From Streptomyces specialis (GTDB lineage: Bacteria; Actinomycetota; Actinomycetes; Streptomycetales; Streptomycetaceae), in contig NZ_LN929897.1 in assembly GCF_001493375.1 (NCBI RefSeq), positions 580,754-644,753 of the forward strand: a stretch of DNA of 64,000 bases, given 5' to 3'. A program made the translations under genes and the position numbers. Shown in pieces: positions 44,088-53,780 of this stretch. The notes under the pieces were generated by a model, which saw nothing but the letters and a program-made list of their open reading frames with translations, had not been told where the DNA came from and did not search any database. Position 1 is the stretch's first letter, and each line of letters begins with the position of its first letter.

Positions 44088-44627
44088 ATGCCGCAGCTTG
44101 TCACCCCCACCACCGCCGTGCACGCCTCGTTCCTCGACGCGGTCGAGGAGTTCGAGGCCGAGGGCCGGGGCACCCTCCAGGACAACTCGATGCTGGGCCG
44201 CGACATCGCGGTGTACGGCCCGCGGTGGCGGGAGCCGGCGGTGTTCGCCGAGTACGTCGAGCGAACGATCGCGGACGCGAGGCCGGAAAGCCCCCGCCCG
44301 CAGGGTTTCGTACCGTCCACGATCCTGTGGTACGTGGCGGGCGACACGTTCCTGGGCCGCCTCTCCATCCGGCACCGCCTCACCCGGAGGCTGCTGGACT
44401 GGGGCGGCCTGGTCGGCTACGACGTCCGTCCCTCCGCCCGCCGCCGGGGCCACGCGACGGCGATGCTGCGCGAGTCCCTACCGGTGGCCCGCGCGCTGGG
44501 GCACGAGCGGGTGCTGGTGACGTGCGACGACGACAACGTGGCGTCCCGGAAGGTCATCGAGGCGTGCGGCGGGGTCTTCGAGGATCAGCGCGCGGAGAAG
44601 CTGCGTTATTGGATAGCGACAGCGTGA
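44088..44627 (+). CDS. GNAT family N-acetyltransferase
   Basis: A 179-residue acetyltransferase placed between the two radical SAM partner genes. The C-terminal half has the acetyl-CoA loop VRPSARRRGHATAMLRESL near residue 112 and VTCDDDNVASRKVIEACGG near 146. The N-terminal half resembles predicted acetyltransferases that act on small molecules. Substrate unknown. AGAGG lies before the ATG at 44088, and the gene follows the radical SAM gene by 39 bp, so it belongs to the same operon. Whether it takes part in the same pathway is only inferred. Confidence 0.85.
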   Translation: MPQLVTPTTAVHASFLDAVEEFEAEGRGTLQDNSMLGRDIAVYGPRWREPAVFAEYVERTIADARPESPRPQGFVPSTILWYVAGDTFLGRLSIRHRLTRRLLDWGGLVGYDVRPSARRRGHATAMLRESLPVARALGHERVLVTCDDDNVASRKVIEACGGVFEDQRAEKLRYWIATA

Positions 44628-44752
44628 CCCTCCGGAGGGACGTAACCTGGAGTCAAGCAACGGCCCGTGACCGGGCCCCGAAAGTGGTACGTACGAGGGA
44701 CTGAACAGAACTGGGCAAGCGACAGCCCGTAGGCCCGCCGCCCGCTCCGGCG

Positions 44753-45544
44753 GTGCAGCGTGTGCGGATGCGGTACACCAAACGCGGACGCCTGCGGTTC
44801 ACCAGCCACCGGGACTTCCAGCGCGCCTTCGAGCGCGCGCTGCGCCGGGCCGACGTGCCCATGGCGTACTCCGCCGGGTTCACCCCGCACCCGAAGGTCA
44901 GCTACGCGAACGCCGCGCCGACCGGCACGGCGAGCGAGGCGGAGTACCTGGAGATCGCCCTGGCCCGGACGCGGGACATCGAGGAGCTGCGGGCGAGCCT
45001 GGACGCGTCGCTGCCGGACGGGCTCGACATCATCGACATCGTCGAGGCCAGGACCGGCGACTTCGCCGAGCAGCTCACGGCGTCCCACTGGGAGCTGCGG
45101 CTGGACGGCGTGGACCCGGCGGAGGCCGGGCGCGCGGTCCGCGCGTTCCTGGCCGCCGAGACCGTCGAGGTGCGGCGGCAGACCAAGAAGGGCCTGCGTG
45201 TTTTCGACGCCCGCGCGGCCGTCGTATCGCTCGCCGTCCTGCCGGATCCTCCGGACCCGGCGGGGTCCCATGGGCCTGACCCCCACCCTTGTGCGATACT
45301 GCGGCTGGTAGTACGGCATCTCATCCCTGCCGTACGACCCGACGACGTCCTGTCCGGTCTCCGCGCTACGGCCGACCTGGCGCCGCCGGTCCCCGCAGCG
45401 GTGACCAGGCTGGCGCAGGGGCCGCTCGATGAGGAGACCGGCACGGTGACAGACCCGTTCGCGCCTGACCGCGAAGCTGCCGGGGCCGCCTCGACCAGGG
45501 CCGCCGGGCAGCGGGCTGCGGCGGTGCCGGGGATCACCGTTTAG
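44753..45544 (+). CDS. TIGR03936 / DUF2344 radical SAM-associated protein
   Basis: A 263-residue protein of the DUF2344 family. Its start VQRVRMRYTKRGRLRFTSHRD and the segment FTPHPKVSYANAAPTGTASE are typical. It is the standard partner of the TIGR03960 radical SAM protein encoded 0.7 kb upstream, probably forming a tRNA- or protein-modifying complex, though no substrate is known. The last 60 residues are Ala- and Pro-rich and probably disordered. The GTG at 44753 gives the family start; no strong ribosome binding site is visible. rne follows after 201 bp. Confidence 0.88.
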   Translation: MQRVRMRYTKRGRLRFTSHRDFQRAFERALRRADVPMAYSAGFTPHPKVSYANAAPTGTASEAEYLEIALARTRDIEELRASLDASLPDGLDIIDIVEARTGDFAEQLTASHWELRLDGVDPAEAGRAVRAFLAAETVEVRRQTKKGLRVFDARAAVVSLAVLPDPPDPAGSHGPDPHPCAILRLVVRHLIPAVRPDDVLSGLRATADLAPPVPAAVTRLAQGPLDEETGTVTDPFAPDREAAGAASTRAAGQRAAAVPGITV

Positions 45545-45745
45545 CGATGCCGTTGCTGCGCCGCCGAACCGCCTGGTGCCAGAGAGCCACTCGGGTCCGG
45601 CTGTTCCGGGCGACGCACCTACCAGAAGACTTTCGCCGTAGCCGGGCCACGCGGTCCGGAACCGGCGAGTGATAACGACAGCTCCCGAGCGGCGCCCGCT
45701 CAGTTCCGGCGTGGCGCCCGGGAGCGTGACGGGAGAACCGCCCGC

Positions 45746-48700
45746 ATGCAAGAGCCCAACGAGTCCGCCGAGGCGGACGGTGTCGGCCGCGTCGAGAACG
45801 ACGTCCCTACCACGAGTACCCCCAGTGACACCTTGCCGCCGCGCCGTCGGCGCGCGGCGTCCCGCCCGGCCGGGCCCCCGGCCGGAGCCGAGCCGGCCGC
45901 CGAGGCGGCCGAGGCCGAACCGGCGCCCCGCAAGCGCCGCCGTGTGACGCGCGTGGCGTCGCCGGAGCCCGACGGGACGGCGGAGCCGGAGACGGCCGCC
46001 GCCGAGGAGGAGCCGCCCGCCGCGCCCCGCAGGCGGCGGCGTGCCACCGCCCCCGCGACGGCGCCCGAGGCCGCCGGGCCGGCCCCCGCGCCCCGCCCCG
46101 GGCCGCGCCCCCACCCGGCGGCCCAGCCGCAGCCCCCCCCCCCGTCGCGCCGACGCCGCCCCCGCCCCCGCCGCGAGGCAGCGCCGGAGGCCGAGGCGGC
46201 CCCCTCGGCCGACGAGACCGCCGTGCCGGAGCCGACGCCGGAGCCCGAGGCGCAGCCGGTGGCCGAGGCCGAGCCTGAGCCCGCCCCGGCCCGCAAGCGG
46301 CGCCGGGCGACCCGGGCCGCCGCCGCGCCGGAGCCCGGGACCGACTCCGAGCCGCGCCCCGAGCAGGCGGCCGAGGCCGAGCCTGAGCCCGCCCCCGTGA
46401 CGCGTAGGCGCCGCCGCGCCACCCGCGCCGAGGCCGCGCCGGAGGCCGAGGCGGCCCCCCCGGCCGACGAGACCGCCGCGCCGAGCCCCGAGCCGCAGCC
46501 CGAGCCGGAGCAGGCGGCCGCGGCCGAGCCCGAGCCCGCCCCCGCGACGCGCAGGCGCCCCCGCGCCCCCCCCGCCGACCCCGCGCCCGGGACCGCGACA
46601 GCCCCCCCCGCCGACCACCTCGCCCCGCCCCCCCCCCCCCCGCCGAGCCCGCGCCGGAGGCGGGGGCGGCCCCCCCGGCCGCCGAGACCGCCGCGCCGAG
46701 CCCCGAGCCGCAGCCCGAGCCGGAGCAGGCGGCCGAGGCCGAGCCTGAGCCCGCTCCCGCGACGCGCAGGCGCCGCCGCGCCACCCGCGCCGAGGCCGCG
46801 CCGGAAGCCGGGACGGCCCCCCGGGCCGACGAGAGCGCCGCGCCCTCCCCGCACGCCGAGGACACCCCCCTGCCGCCGGCCGTGCCGGTCGCGACGACCG
46901 CCGTCTTCCGGGCGCCGGTGTTCCAGGCACCCATGTTCCAGACGCCGCAGCGCGCCGCCGAGGAGGCCGTGCGCGAGACCGTTCCCGCCGAGGCGGAGGA
47001 CGAGGATGAGCAGGTCGTCGAGGAGCTGGAGGACCTGGAGGCGCTTGAGGACGTCACCTCCGCCGAGGCGGAGGAGGACGACGAGGACGAGGCGCTGGCC
47101 GACCGTCCCGCCCGCAGGCGCCGCCGCGGCGGGCGCAGGCGCCGCCGGGGCGAGACCGTGGAGCGCGCCGCCGAGGCCGTCTCCGGCGGTGCCGGGGACA
47201 CCGGGGCCACCAGGGACGACGAGGAGGCCGAGGCTGGTCCCCTCGACGTGGACGAGCCGGAGGCGGCCGACGAGGGCACCGAGGGCGCCGACGAGTACCC
47301 GGAGGGCGCTGGCGGCTCCCGTCGCCGCCGTCGCCGCAGGCGCCGGAACGGCGACGCCCCCGAGGGCGGCGCCGCCGGGGACGACCCGGAGCGGACGGTC
47401 GTCAAGGTCCGCGAGCCGCGCCGCAGGCGTGACGAGGCGGCCGAGAGCTCGGACGGCGTGCAGTCCATCAAGGGTTCCACCCGGCTGGAGGCGAAGAAGC
47501 AGCGCCGCCGCGAGGGCCGCGAGCAGGGCCGCCGCCGCGCGCCGATCATCACCGAGGCCGAGTTCCTGGCGCGCCGGGAGTCCGTCGAGCGGGTCATGGT
47601 CGTCCGGCAGAGCGGCGAGCGCACCCAGATCGCGGTCCTGGAGGACAACGTCCTGGTCGAGCACTTCGTCAACAAGGAGCAGTCCTCCTCGTACGTCGGC
47701 AACGTCTACCTCGGCAAGGTGCAGAACGTGCTGCCGTCGATGGAGGCGGCGTTCGTCGACGTCGGCAAGGGCCGCAACGCGGTGCTCTACGCCGGTGAGG
47801 TCAACTTCGAGGCGCTCGGCATGGGTCACGGCCCGCGCCGTATCGAGTCGGCGCTGAAGTCCGGGCAGCCGGTCCTCGTCCAGGTCACCAAGGACCCGAT
47901 CGGCCACAAGGGCGCCCGGCTGACCAGCCAGATCTCGTTGCCCGGCCGCTACCTCGTGTACGTGCCCGAGGGGTCGATGACGGGCATCAGCCGCAAGCTG
48001 CCCGACACCGAGCGCGCCCGGCTGAAGCAGATCCTCAAGAAGATCGTCCCCGAGGACGCGGGCGTCATCGTACGCACCGCTGCCGAGGGCGCCAGCGAGG
48101 ACGAGCTGACCCGTGACGTGGAGCGGCTCCAGGCGCAGTGGGCCGAGATCCAGAAGAAGGCCAAGAAGGGCAACGCCCCGACGCTGCTGTACGGCGAGCC
48201 GGACATGACCGTCCGGGTGGTCCGCGACATCTTCAACGAGGACTTCTCGAAGGTGATCGTCAGCGGCGACGACGCCTGGGAGACCATCCACGGCTATGTC
48301 GCGCACGTGGCGCCCGACCTGGCCGGGCGGCTCCAGCGCTGGACGTCGGAGGTGGACGTCTTCGCGACGTACCGGATCGACGAGCAGCTCATGAAGGCCC
48401 TGGACCGGAAGGTGTGGCTGCCCAGCGGTGGTTCGCTGGTCATCGACCGGACCGAGGCGATGGTCGTCATCGACGTGAACACCGGCCGCTTCACCGGGCA
48501 GGGCGGCAACCTGGAGGAGACCGTCACCAGGAACAACCTGGAGGCGGCCGAGGAGATCGTGCGCCAGCTCCGGCTGCGCGACCTCGGCGGCATCATCGTG
48601 ATCGACTTCATCGACATGGTGCTGGAGTCCAACCGGGATCTGGTCCTGCGGCGGCTGCTGGAGTGCCTGGGCCGGGACCGCACCAAGCACCAGGTGGCGG

Positions 48701-49746
48701 AGGTCACCTCGCTCGGCCTGGTCCAGATGACGCGCAAGCGTGTCGGGCAGGGCCTGCTGGAGTCGTTCTCCGAGCCGTGCGTGCACTGCAACGGCCGGGG
48801 CGTCATCGTCCACGCGGAGCAGGCGCACGCGGCGGGCGGCGGCGGTGGCGGCGGTGGGCGGAAGGGGCGCAAGCGGGGCAAGGGCGCGGCCGACGAGCCG
48901 CTGCCGGTCCTGGAGCCGGCCGAGACCGAGGAGCCCGTGGAGCCGATCGTGCACACCGCGATGGTGGACACGACCGAGGCCGTCGAGCCGATGGACGCCG
49001 GGCCCGCCGGGGAGCGCGTCGAGGCCGTCGAGGTCGTGGAGCCCGCCGCCGAGGCGGAGCCCGCGCGTCCCGAGCCCGAGCCCGCCCCCGAGGCGGCGGC
49101 CGAGCCGCGCAGGCGGCGCCGGGTCAGCCGCAAGGTGAGCGCGCCGGCCGGGCCGCCGAGGACGGCGGACGTCGAGGCGGAGGAGGCGGCCGTGACCGTG
49201 GTCACCGCCGAGCCCGCCCCGGCTCCGGAGATCCCGGGCGAGTCGGTTCCCGCCGAGGAGACCGCGCCCGCCGAGGACACCCCGCCCGCGCCCGCGCGGC
49301 GCCGGGGGAGCCGTAAGGTCACCGTTCCGGCCGGATCGCCCCGGGCGGCCGGGGAGCCGGAGGTGCTGGTCGTGGCCGCCACCGAGCCGCGGGCCGCGGC
49401 CGGGGCGCCCGAGCCGGAGCCCGCCGGTCCCGAGCCGGCCGGCGAGGAGTCCGGGACGGTGGTCTCCGACGCGCCGCCGCCGCGCCGCCGCGCGGTGCGC
49501 CGCGCCTCGGCCCCGGCGGGTTCGCCGGAGGGTGCGACGGAGGCGGTGGTGACGGTCGTCACCGCGCCCGCGAAGAAGACCCCGGCCAAGAAGGCGGCGA
49601 AGAAGGCTCCGGCCAAGAAGACCGCCAAGAAGGCCGCCGCCAAGAAGACCGCGAAGAAGGCTCCGGCCAAGAAGACGGCCAAGGCCACCACCGCGGCGGC
49701 GGAGCAGCCGCAGCCGCCGTCGGTGTCCGCGTCGACCGACGACTGA
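45746..49746 (+). CDS. rne: Ribonuclease E/G family protein (frameshifted in this assembly)
   Basis: The main RNA-decay endonuclease, about 1333 codons, like the roughly 1340-residue RNase ES of S. coelicolor. The first 600 residues are a disordered Ala/Pro/Glu/Arg repeat region that serves as scaffold. The S1 domain starts near 615 (RVMVVRQSGERTQIAVLEDN). The catalytic Asp residues are in VVIDVNTGRFTG near 907 and IIVIDFIDM near 950, and the zinc-link Cys pair CVHCNGRG near 1011. The C-terminus carries a histone H1-like Lys/Ala segment (PAKKAAKKAPAKKTAKKAA) near 1271-1315. The frame changes at a run of 14 C at 46628-46641, so one base is missing or two are extra there. The ATG at 45746 follows GGGAGA. 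Confidence 0.9.
46190..46860 (+). repeat. Tandem repeats in the rne scaffold region
   Basis: Four related units, with copies of the AEAEPEPAPATRRRRRATRA coding segment starting near 46265, 46373, 46520 and 46735. They encode alternating acidic Pro/Glu and basic Arg blocks. The third and longest unit contains the C14 frameshift and a stretch where the expected RRRATRAEAAPEA is replaced by Pro-rich sequence. Another suspicious poly-C run is at 46136-46143. High-GC repeats like these are hard to assemble. Confidence 0.75.
46628..46641 (+). other. Frameshift site in rne (C14 homopolymer)
   Basis: Upstream of this run rne reads in the frame that starts at 45746. Downstream the family-like sequence (AEPAPEAGAAPPA and so on to the S1 and catalytic domains) is in another frame. 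A run of 14 C in a 70-base poly-C context is a classic place for a sequencing or assembly error. No programmed-frameshift signal is visible. Confidence 0.75.
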
Positions 49747-49778
49747 TACGGGTCCCGGGCGCCGGCGGGGCGGTGAAT

Positions 49779-49808
49779 TTGACCGCCTTGTCGGCGCCTC
49801 CGTATTCT
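49779..49808 (+). promoter_or_regulatory. Candidate vegetative promoter of rplU-rpmA
   Basis: TTGACC at 49779-49784 and TATTCT at 49803-49808, 18 bp apart, look like a HrdB-type promoter. It would give a leader of about 140 nt before rplU, long enough for a ribosomal-protein autoregulatory structure. I could not identify a known L21 leader fold by eye. Confidence 0.5.
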
Positions 49809-49952
49809 TGGCCGCTGGTGTGTCGTTTCCGGCGTGCCATGCCCCTGAGCACCTTCCTCCCCGCCGCGCGCACGGTTCGCCGTGCCGGGGAGAGGCCGGG
49901 TTCGCCCGTCGCTGGCATCAGGGGCTCCGATCGAGTGAGAGAGAGTTGTCGC

Positions 49953-50276
49953 GTGTACGCGATCGTGCGCACCGGCGGCCGTCAGCAGAAGGTTTCTGTG
50001 GGCGACGTCATCGAGGTTGACCGTATTTCCACCAGCGAGGTCGGCGACACCGTCGAGCTCTCCACCCTGCTCGTCGTCGACGGCGAGACCGTCACCAGCG
50101 ACCCGTGGGTGCTCGCCGGGGTGAAGGTCAGGGCCGAGGTCGTCGACCACCACAAGGGCGACAAGATCCGGATCCAGAAGTTCAAGAACAAGACCGGTTA
50201 CCGTCGGCGGATGGGCCACCGTCAGCTCCACACCGCGCTGAAGGTCACCGAGATCCCCGCCCCGGCCGCGAAGTAA
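49953..50276 (+). CDS. rplU: 50S ribosomal protein L21
   Basis: A 107-residue ribosomal protein. The start VYAIVRTGGRQQKVSVGDVI and the RNA-binding end KFKNKTGYRRRMGHRQLHT are characteristic. The GTG at 49953 is preceded by a GAGAGAGAG stretch. It lies 14 bp upstream of rpmA, an arrangement conserved in nearly all bacteria, with obg next, linking large-subunit proteins to the ribosome-assembly GTPase. Confidence 0.97.
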   Translation: MYAIVRTGGRQQKVSVGDVIEVDRISTSEVGDTVELSTLLVVDGETVTSDPWVLAGVKVRAEVVDHHKGDKIRIQKFKNKTGYRRRMGHRQLHTALKVTEIPAPAAK

Positions 50277-50290
50277 GGGACTGAGCGAAG

Positions 50291-50548
50291 ATGGCACACA
50301 AGAAGGGCGCGTCGTCCACCCGGAACGGCCGCGACTCCAACCCGCAGTACCTCGGCGTGAAGCGCTTCGGCGGTCAGCTCGTGAACGCCGGTGAGATCCT
50401 GGTCCGCCAGCGCGGCACGCACTTCCACCCGGGCAAGGGCGTGGGCCGCGGCAGCGACGACACGCTGTTCGCGCTCCAGGCCGGCCACGTGGAGTTCGGC
50501 CGGTACCGCGACCGCAAGGTCGTCAACATCGTGCCCGTCGCCCAGTAA
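50291..50548 (+). CDS. rpmA: 50S ribosomal protein L27
   Basis: An 85-residue ribosomal protein whose N-terminus reaches the peptidyl-transferase centre. The start MAHKKGASSTRNGRDSNPQY is the standard actinobacterial form: no N-terminal extension that would need cleavage, unlike the form in Firmicutes. The conserved GGQLVNAGEILVRQRGTHFHPG follows. It begins 14 bp after rplU and ends before a hairpin that precedes obg. Confidence 0.97.
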   Translation: MAHKKGASSTRNGRDSNPQYLGVKRFGGQLVNAGEILVRQRGTHFHPGKGVGRGSDDTLFALQAGHVEFGRYRDRKVVNIVPVAQ

Positions 50549-50577
50549 CCGGGCGCCGACGGCACCACCGTTTTCCG

Positions 50578-50618
50578 AGGGCGGACCGCCTTCCCATGCC
50601 GGGAAGCTGGTCCGCCCT
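50578..50618 (+). terminator. Terminator or attenuator between rpmA and obg
   Basis: A two-part stem: outer AGGGCGGACC and GGTCCGCCCT (10 bp), inner CTTCCC and GGGAAG, closed by a small loop. It begins 30 bases after rpmA and ends 43 bases before obg, so it may reduce read-through into obg. Confidence 0.65.
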
Positions 50619-50660
50619 TGCCGTGTTCACACCCCAGGCAAGCACTATGGAGGCACTGTC

Positions 50661-52103
50661 ATGACCACCTTCGTCGACCGCGTCGAGCTGCACATCGTCG
50701 CGGGTAACGGGGGCCACGGCTGTGCCTCCGTCCACCGCGAGAAGTTCAAGCCGCTCGGCGGCCCGGACGGCGGTGACGGCGGGCGCGGCGGGAACGTGGT
50801 GCTCGTCGTGGACCCGGACGTGACCACGCTGCTGGAGTACCACCACCGGCCGCACCGCAAGGCCACCAACGGCAAGCCGGGCGCCGGCGGCAACCGGACC
50901 GGCGCCGAGGGGCACGATCTGGTGCTGCCGGTGCCGGACGGCACGGTGGTGCTGGACGCGAAGGGCGAGGTGCTGGCCGACCTGGTCGGCGTGGGCACCA
51001 CGTTCGTCGCCGGGCAGGGCGGCCGGGGCGGGCTGGGGAACGCCGCGCTGGCCTCGCCTCGGCGGAAGGCGCCCGGGTTCGCGCTGCTCGGGGAGCCGGG
51101 CGAGGAACGGGACATCGTCCTGGAGCTGAAGACGGTCGCGGACGTCGCGCTGGTGGGCTACCCCAGCGCGGGGAAGTCCTCGCTGATCTCGGTGCTGTCG
51201 GCGGCCAAGCCGAAGATCGCGGACTATCCGTTCACCACGCTGGTGCCCAACCTGGGCGTGGTCACGGCCGGGACGACCGTCTACACCATCGCCGACGTGC
51301 CCGGCCTCATCCCGGGCGCCAGCCAGGGCAAGGGCCTGGGCCTGGAGTTCCTGCGGCATGTGGAACGCTGCTCGGTGCTCGTGCACGTGCTGGACTGCGC
51401 GACGCTGGAATCCGACCGCGATCCGCTCACCGACCTCGATGTGATCGAGGCGGAACTCGCCCAGTACGGCGGCCTGGACAATCGCCCGCGGCTGATCGTG
51501 CTGAACAAGACGGATATCCCGGAGGGGCAGGATCTCGCCGAAATCGTGCGCCCCGATCTCGAGGCGCGCGGGCTGCGCGTATTCGAGGTTTCCGCCGTGT
51601 CCCGAAAGGGCCTGAAAGATCTTTCCTACGCGCTCGCCGCGCTCGTCGCCGAGGCGCGGGCGGCGAAGCCGAGGGAAACGGCGACGCGTGTCGTGATCCG
51701 CCCGAAGGCGGTGGACGACGCCGGGTTCACGGTGACCGTGGAGGAGGAAGGGCTCTTCCGGGTCAGGGGCGACAAGCCGGAGCGCTGGGTCCGGCAGACC
51801 GACTTCACCAACGACGAGGCCGTGGGCTACCTCGCCGACCGGCTCAACCGGCTCGGTGTGGAGGAGGAGTTGATCAAGGCCGGTGCCCGGGAGGGCGACG
51901 GGGTGGCGATCGGGAGCGACGAGAACTCCGTGGTCTTCGACTTCGAGCCGGCGGTCACCGGCGGCGCCGAGATGCTGGGCCGGCGTGGCGAGGACCACCG
52001 CATGACCACCCTGCGACCGGCGGCCGGCCGGCGGCGGGACCGGGAGGCGCAGCGCCGCGACACCGCGCAGCGGGAATTCGAGGAATTCAGTCCTTTCGAC
52101 TGA
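50661..52103 (+). CDS. obg: GTPase Obg (CgtA), ribosome assembly and stress
   Basis: A 480-residue essential GTPase of large-subunit assembly, also tied in Streptomyces to the onset of development. The glycine-rich Obg domain is at the start (GGPDGGDGGRGGNVVLV). The G domain has GYPSAGKSSLIS near 166, DVPGLIPGA near 212 and NKTDIP near 281. The C-terminal OCT domain, found in actinobacterial and some other Obg proteins, follows from about 340. It ends in a basic tail (RPAAGRRRDREAQRR). The ATG at 50661 has GGAGG about 8 nt upstream. Confidence 0.96.
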   Translation: MTTFVDRVELHIVAGNGGHGCASVHREKFKPLGGPDGGDGGRGGNVVLVVDPDVTTLLEYHHRPHRKATNGKPGAGGNRTGAEGHDLVLPVPDGTVVLDAKGEVLADLVGVGTTFVAGQGGRGGLGNAALASPRRKAPGFALLGEPGEERDIVLELKTVADVALVGYPSAGKSSLISVLSAAKPKIADYPFTTLVPNLGVVTAGTTVYTIADVPGLIPGASQGKGLGLEFLRHVERCSVLVHVLDCATLESDRDPLTDLDVIEAELAQYGGLDNRPRLIVLNKTDIPEGQDLAEIVRPDLEARGLRVFEVSAVSRKGLKDLSYALAALVAEARAAKPRETATRVVIRPKAVDDAGFTVTVEEEGLFRVRGDKPERWVRQTDFTNDEAVGYLADRLNRLGVEEELIKAGAREGDGVAIGSDENSVVFDFEPAVTGGAEMLGRRGEDHRMTTLRPAAGRRRDREAQRRDTAQREFEEFSPFD

Positions 52104-52268
52104 AATGCCGGAAGTACGGGCCCTGCGGTGAAGGCCGCAGGGTAACTTCTCGCTGTCACAAAGGGGTAACGTTCGACAACGGTTCATCGTGCTTAGGGGT
52201 CAAGCTTCCACAAGGGTTAACCTTCTCCTCGCGAAGGCGACACCTCTTGATACCCGGCAGGAGCTTCC

Positions 52269-53780
52269 TTGACCATCCAGCCCCATGGACCGTCCCCCCA
52301 CACCACCGCCGTCGTCCTGGCCGGTGGCACGGGCCAGCGTGTGGGTCTCTCCATACCGAAGCAACTGATCAAGATCGCGGGCAAGGCCGTCATCGAGCAC
52401 ACCCTGGCCGTCTTCGAAGAGGCCGAGGAGATCGACGACGTCCTGGTCATGATGGCTCCGGGCTACGCGCACGAGGTCGAGAAGATCGTCGCCAGGAGCG
52501 GCCTCACCAAGGTCACCCGCGTCGTGGAGGGCGGCGCGACCCGCAACGAGACGACCGAGCGCGCCATCGCGGTGCTCGGCGAGGGCCTCGGCGAGGACGA
52601 GGAGCGGTACGTCCTGTTCCACGACGCCGTCCGCCCGCTGCTCTCCCGGCGGGTGATCGCCGACTGCGTCGCCGCTCTCGACCGGTACCGGGCCGTGGAT
52701 GTCGCCATCCCCTCCGCCGACACGATCATCGTCACGCGCACCCACGGCGAGGACGGCGAGTTCATCACCGACGTCCCCGACCGTTCGCGGCTGCGACGCG
52801 GCCAGACCCCGCAGGCGTTCCGGCTGTCCACCATCCGCCGCGCCTACGAGATCGCCGCCGGGGACCCGAACTTCCAGGCCACCGACGACTGCTCGGTGGT
52901 CCTGAAGTACCTGCCGGACGTGCCGATCCACGTCGTGCCGGGTGACGAGTTCAACATGAAGGTCACCCAGCCCGTCGACGTGTACATCGCCGACAAGCTC
53001 TTCCAGCTCGCCTCCACCGCCGCCCCCGCCCAGTCCCAGGAGGACGCCTACCGGGAGCGGCTGGCGGGCAAGACCCTCGTCGTCTTCGGCGGCTCGTACG
53101 GCATAGGCAAGGACGTCGCGGACCTCGCCGCGCGGTACGGCGCGGCCGTGTACGCGCTGGGCCGCTCCACCACCGGCACCCACGTCGAGAACCCCGCCGA
53201 CATCGCCGAGGCCCTCGCCAAGGCGTACGCGGACACCGGCCGCGTCGACTTCGTGGTGAACACCGCCGGGGTGCTGCGCATAGGCAAGCTGGCCGAGACC
53301 GAGGACGCGGTCATCGAGGAGGCGCTGAAGGTCAACTACCTCGCGCCCGTCCGCATAGCCAGGGCCGCCCACAAGTACCTCGCCGAGACGGGCGGCCAGC
53401 TCCTGCTCTACACCTCCAGCAGCTACACCCGGGGCCGCGCCGAGTACAGCCTGTACTCCTCCACCAAGGCGGCCATGGTGAACCTCACCCAGGCCCTGGC
53501 CGACGAGTGGGCCGGTGACGCGATCCGGGTGAACTGCGTCAACCCCGAGCGCACCGCGACCCCGATGCGCTCCCGCGCCTTCGGCGAGGAGCCCGCCGGG
53601 ACGCTGCTGTCGTCCGAGGCCGTCGCCCGCACCTCGCTGGACGTGCTGCTGTCCCCGATGACCGGGCACGTCATCGATGTCCGCCGGCAGGACCCGACCG
53701 CGGACGCCACCCAGGCCGGCTCCTTCGAACGTGCCCTGGCCGCCGCCCTCGACGCCGACACGGCAGGTGGGGTGGCATGA
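52269..53780 (+). CDS. Fused cytidylyltransferase / short-chain dehydrogenase (CDP-polyol synthesis)
   Basis: A 503-residue two-domain enzyme. Residues 1-240 are an IspD/TarI-type cytidylyltransferase: LAGGTGQRVGLSIPKQL is the nucleotide loop, and FHDAVRPLLS and TPQAFRL follow. Residues 255-503 are a short-chain reductase: VVFGGSYGIGKD cofactor loop, NTAGVL, and the catalytic Tyr and Lys in YSLYSSTKAA. The fusion resembles Bcs1 of H. influenzae, which reduces ribulose 5-phosphate and makes CDP-ribitol, the precursor of ribitol teichoic-acid-like polymers; the exact polyol here is inferred. The start is TTG at 52269 with AGGAG 6 nt upstream. Its stop overlaps the next ATG (ATGA). Confidence 0.88.
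   Translation: MTIQPHGPSPHTTAVVLAGGTGQRVGLSIPKQLIKIAGKAVIEHTLAVFEEAEEIDDVLVMMAPGYAHEVEKIVARSGLTKVTRVVEGGATRNETTERAIAVLGEGLGEDEERYVLFHDAVRPLLSRRVIADCVAALDRYRAVDVAIPSADTIIVTRTHGEDGEFITDVPDRSRLRRGQTPQAFRLSTIRRAYEIAAGDPNFQATDDCSVVLKYLPDVPIHVVPGDEFNMKVTQPVDVYIADKLFQLASTAAPAQSQEDAYRERLAGKTLVVFGGSYGIGKDVADLAARYGAAVYALGRSTTGTHVENPADIAEALAKAYADTGRVDFVVNTAGVLRIGKLAETEDAVIEEALKVNYLAPVRIARAAHKYLAETGGQLLLYTSSSYTRGRAEYSLYSSTKAAMVNLTQALADEWAGDAIRVNCVNPERTATPMRSRAFGEEPAGTLLSSEAVARTSLDVLLSPMTGHVIDVRRQDPTADATQAGSFERALAAALDADTAGGVA

Noticed and set aside
46628..46641. Programmed ribosomal frameshifting in rne
   Set aside because: No slippery heptamer or downstream stimulatory structure specific to it; the site is a C homopolymer in a visibly corrupted repeat.
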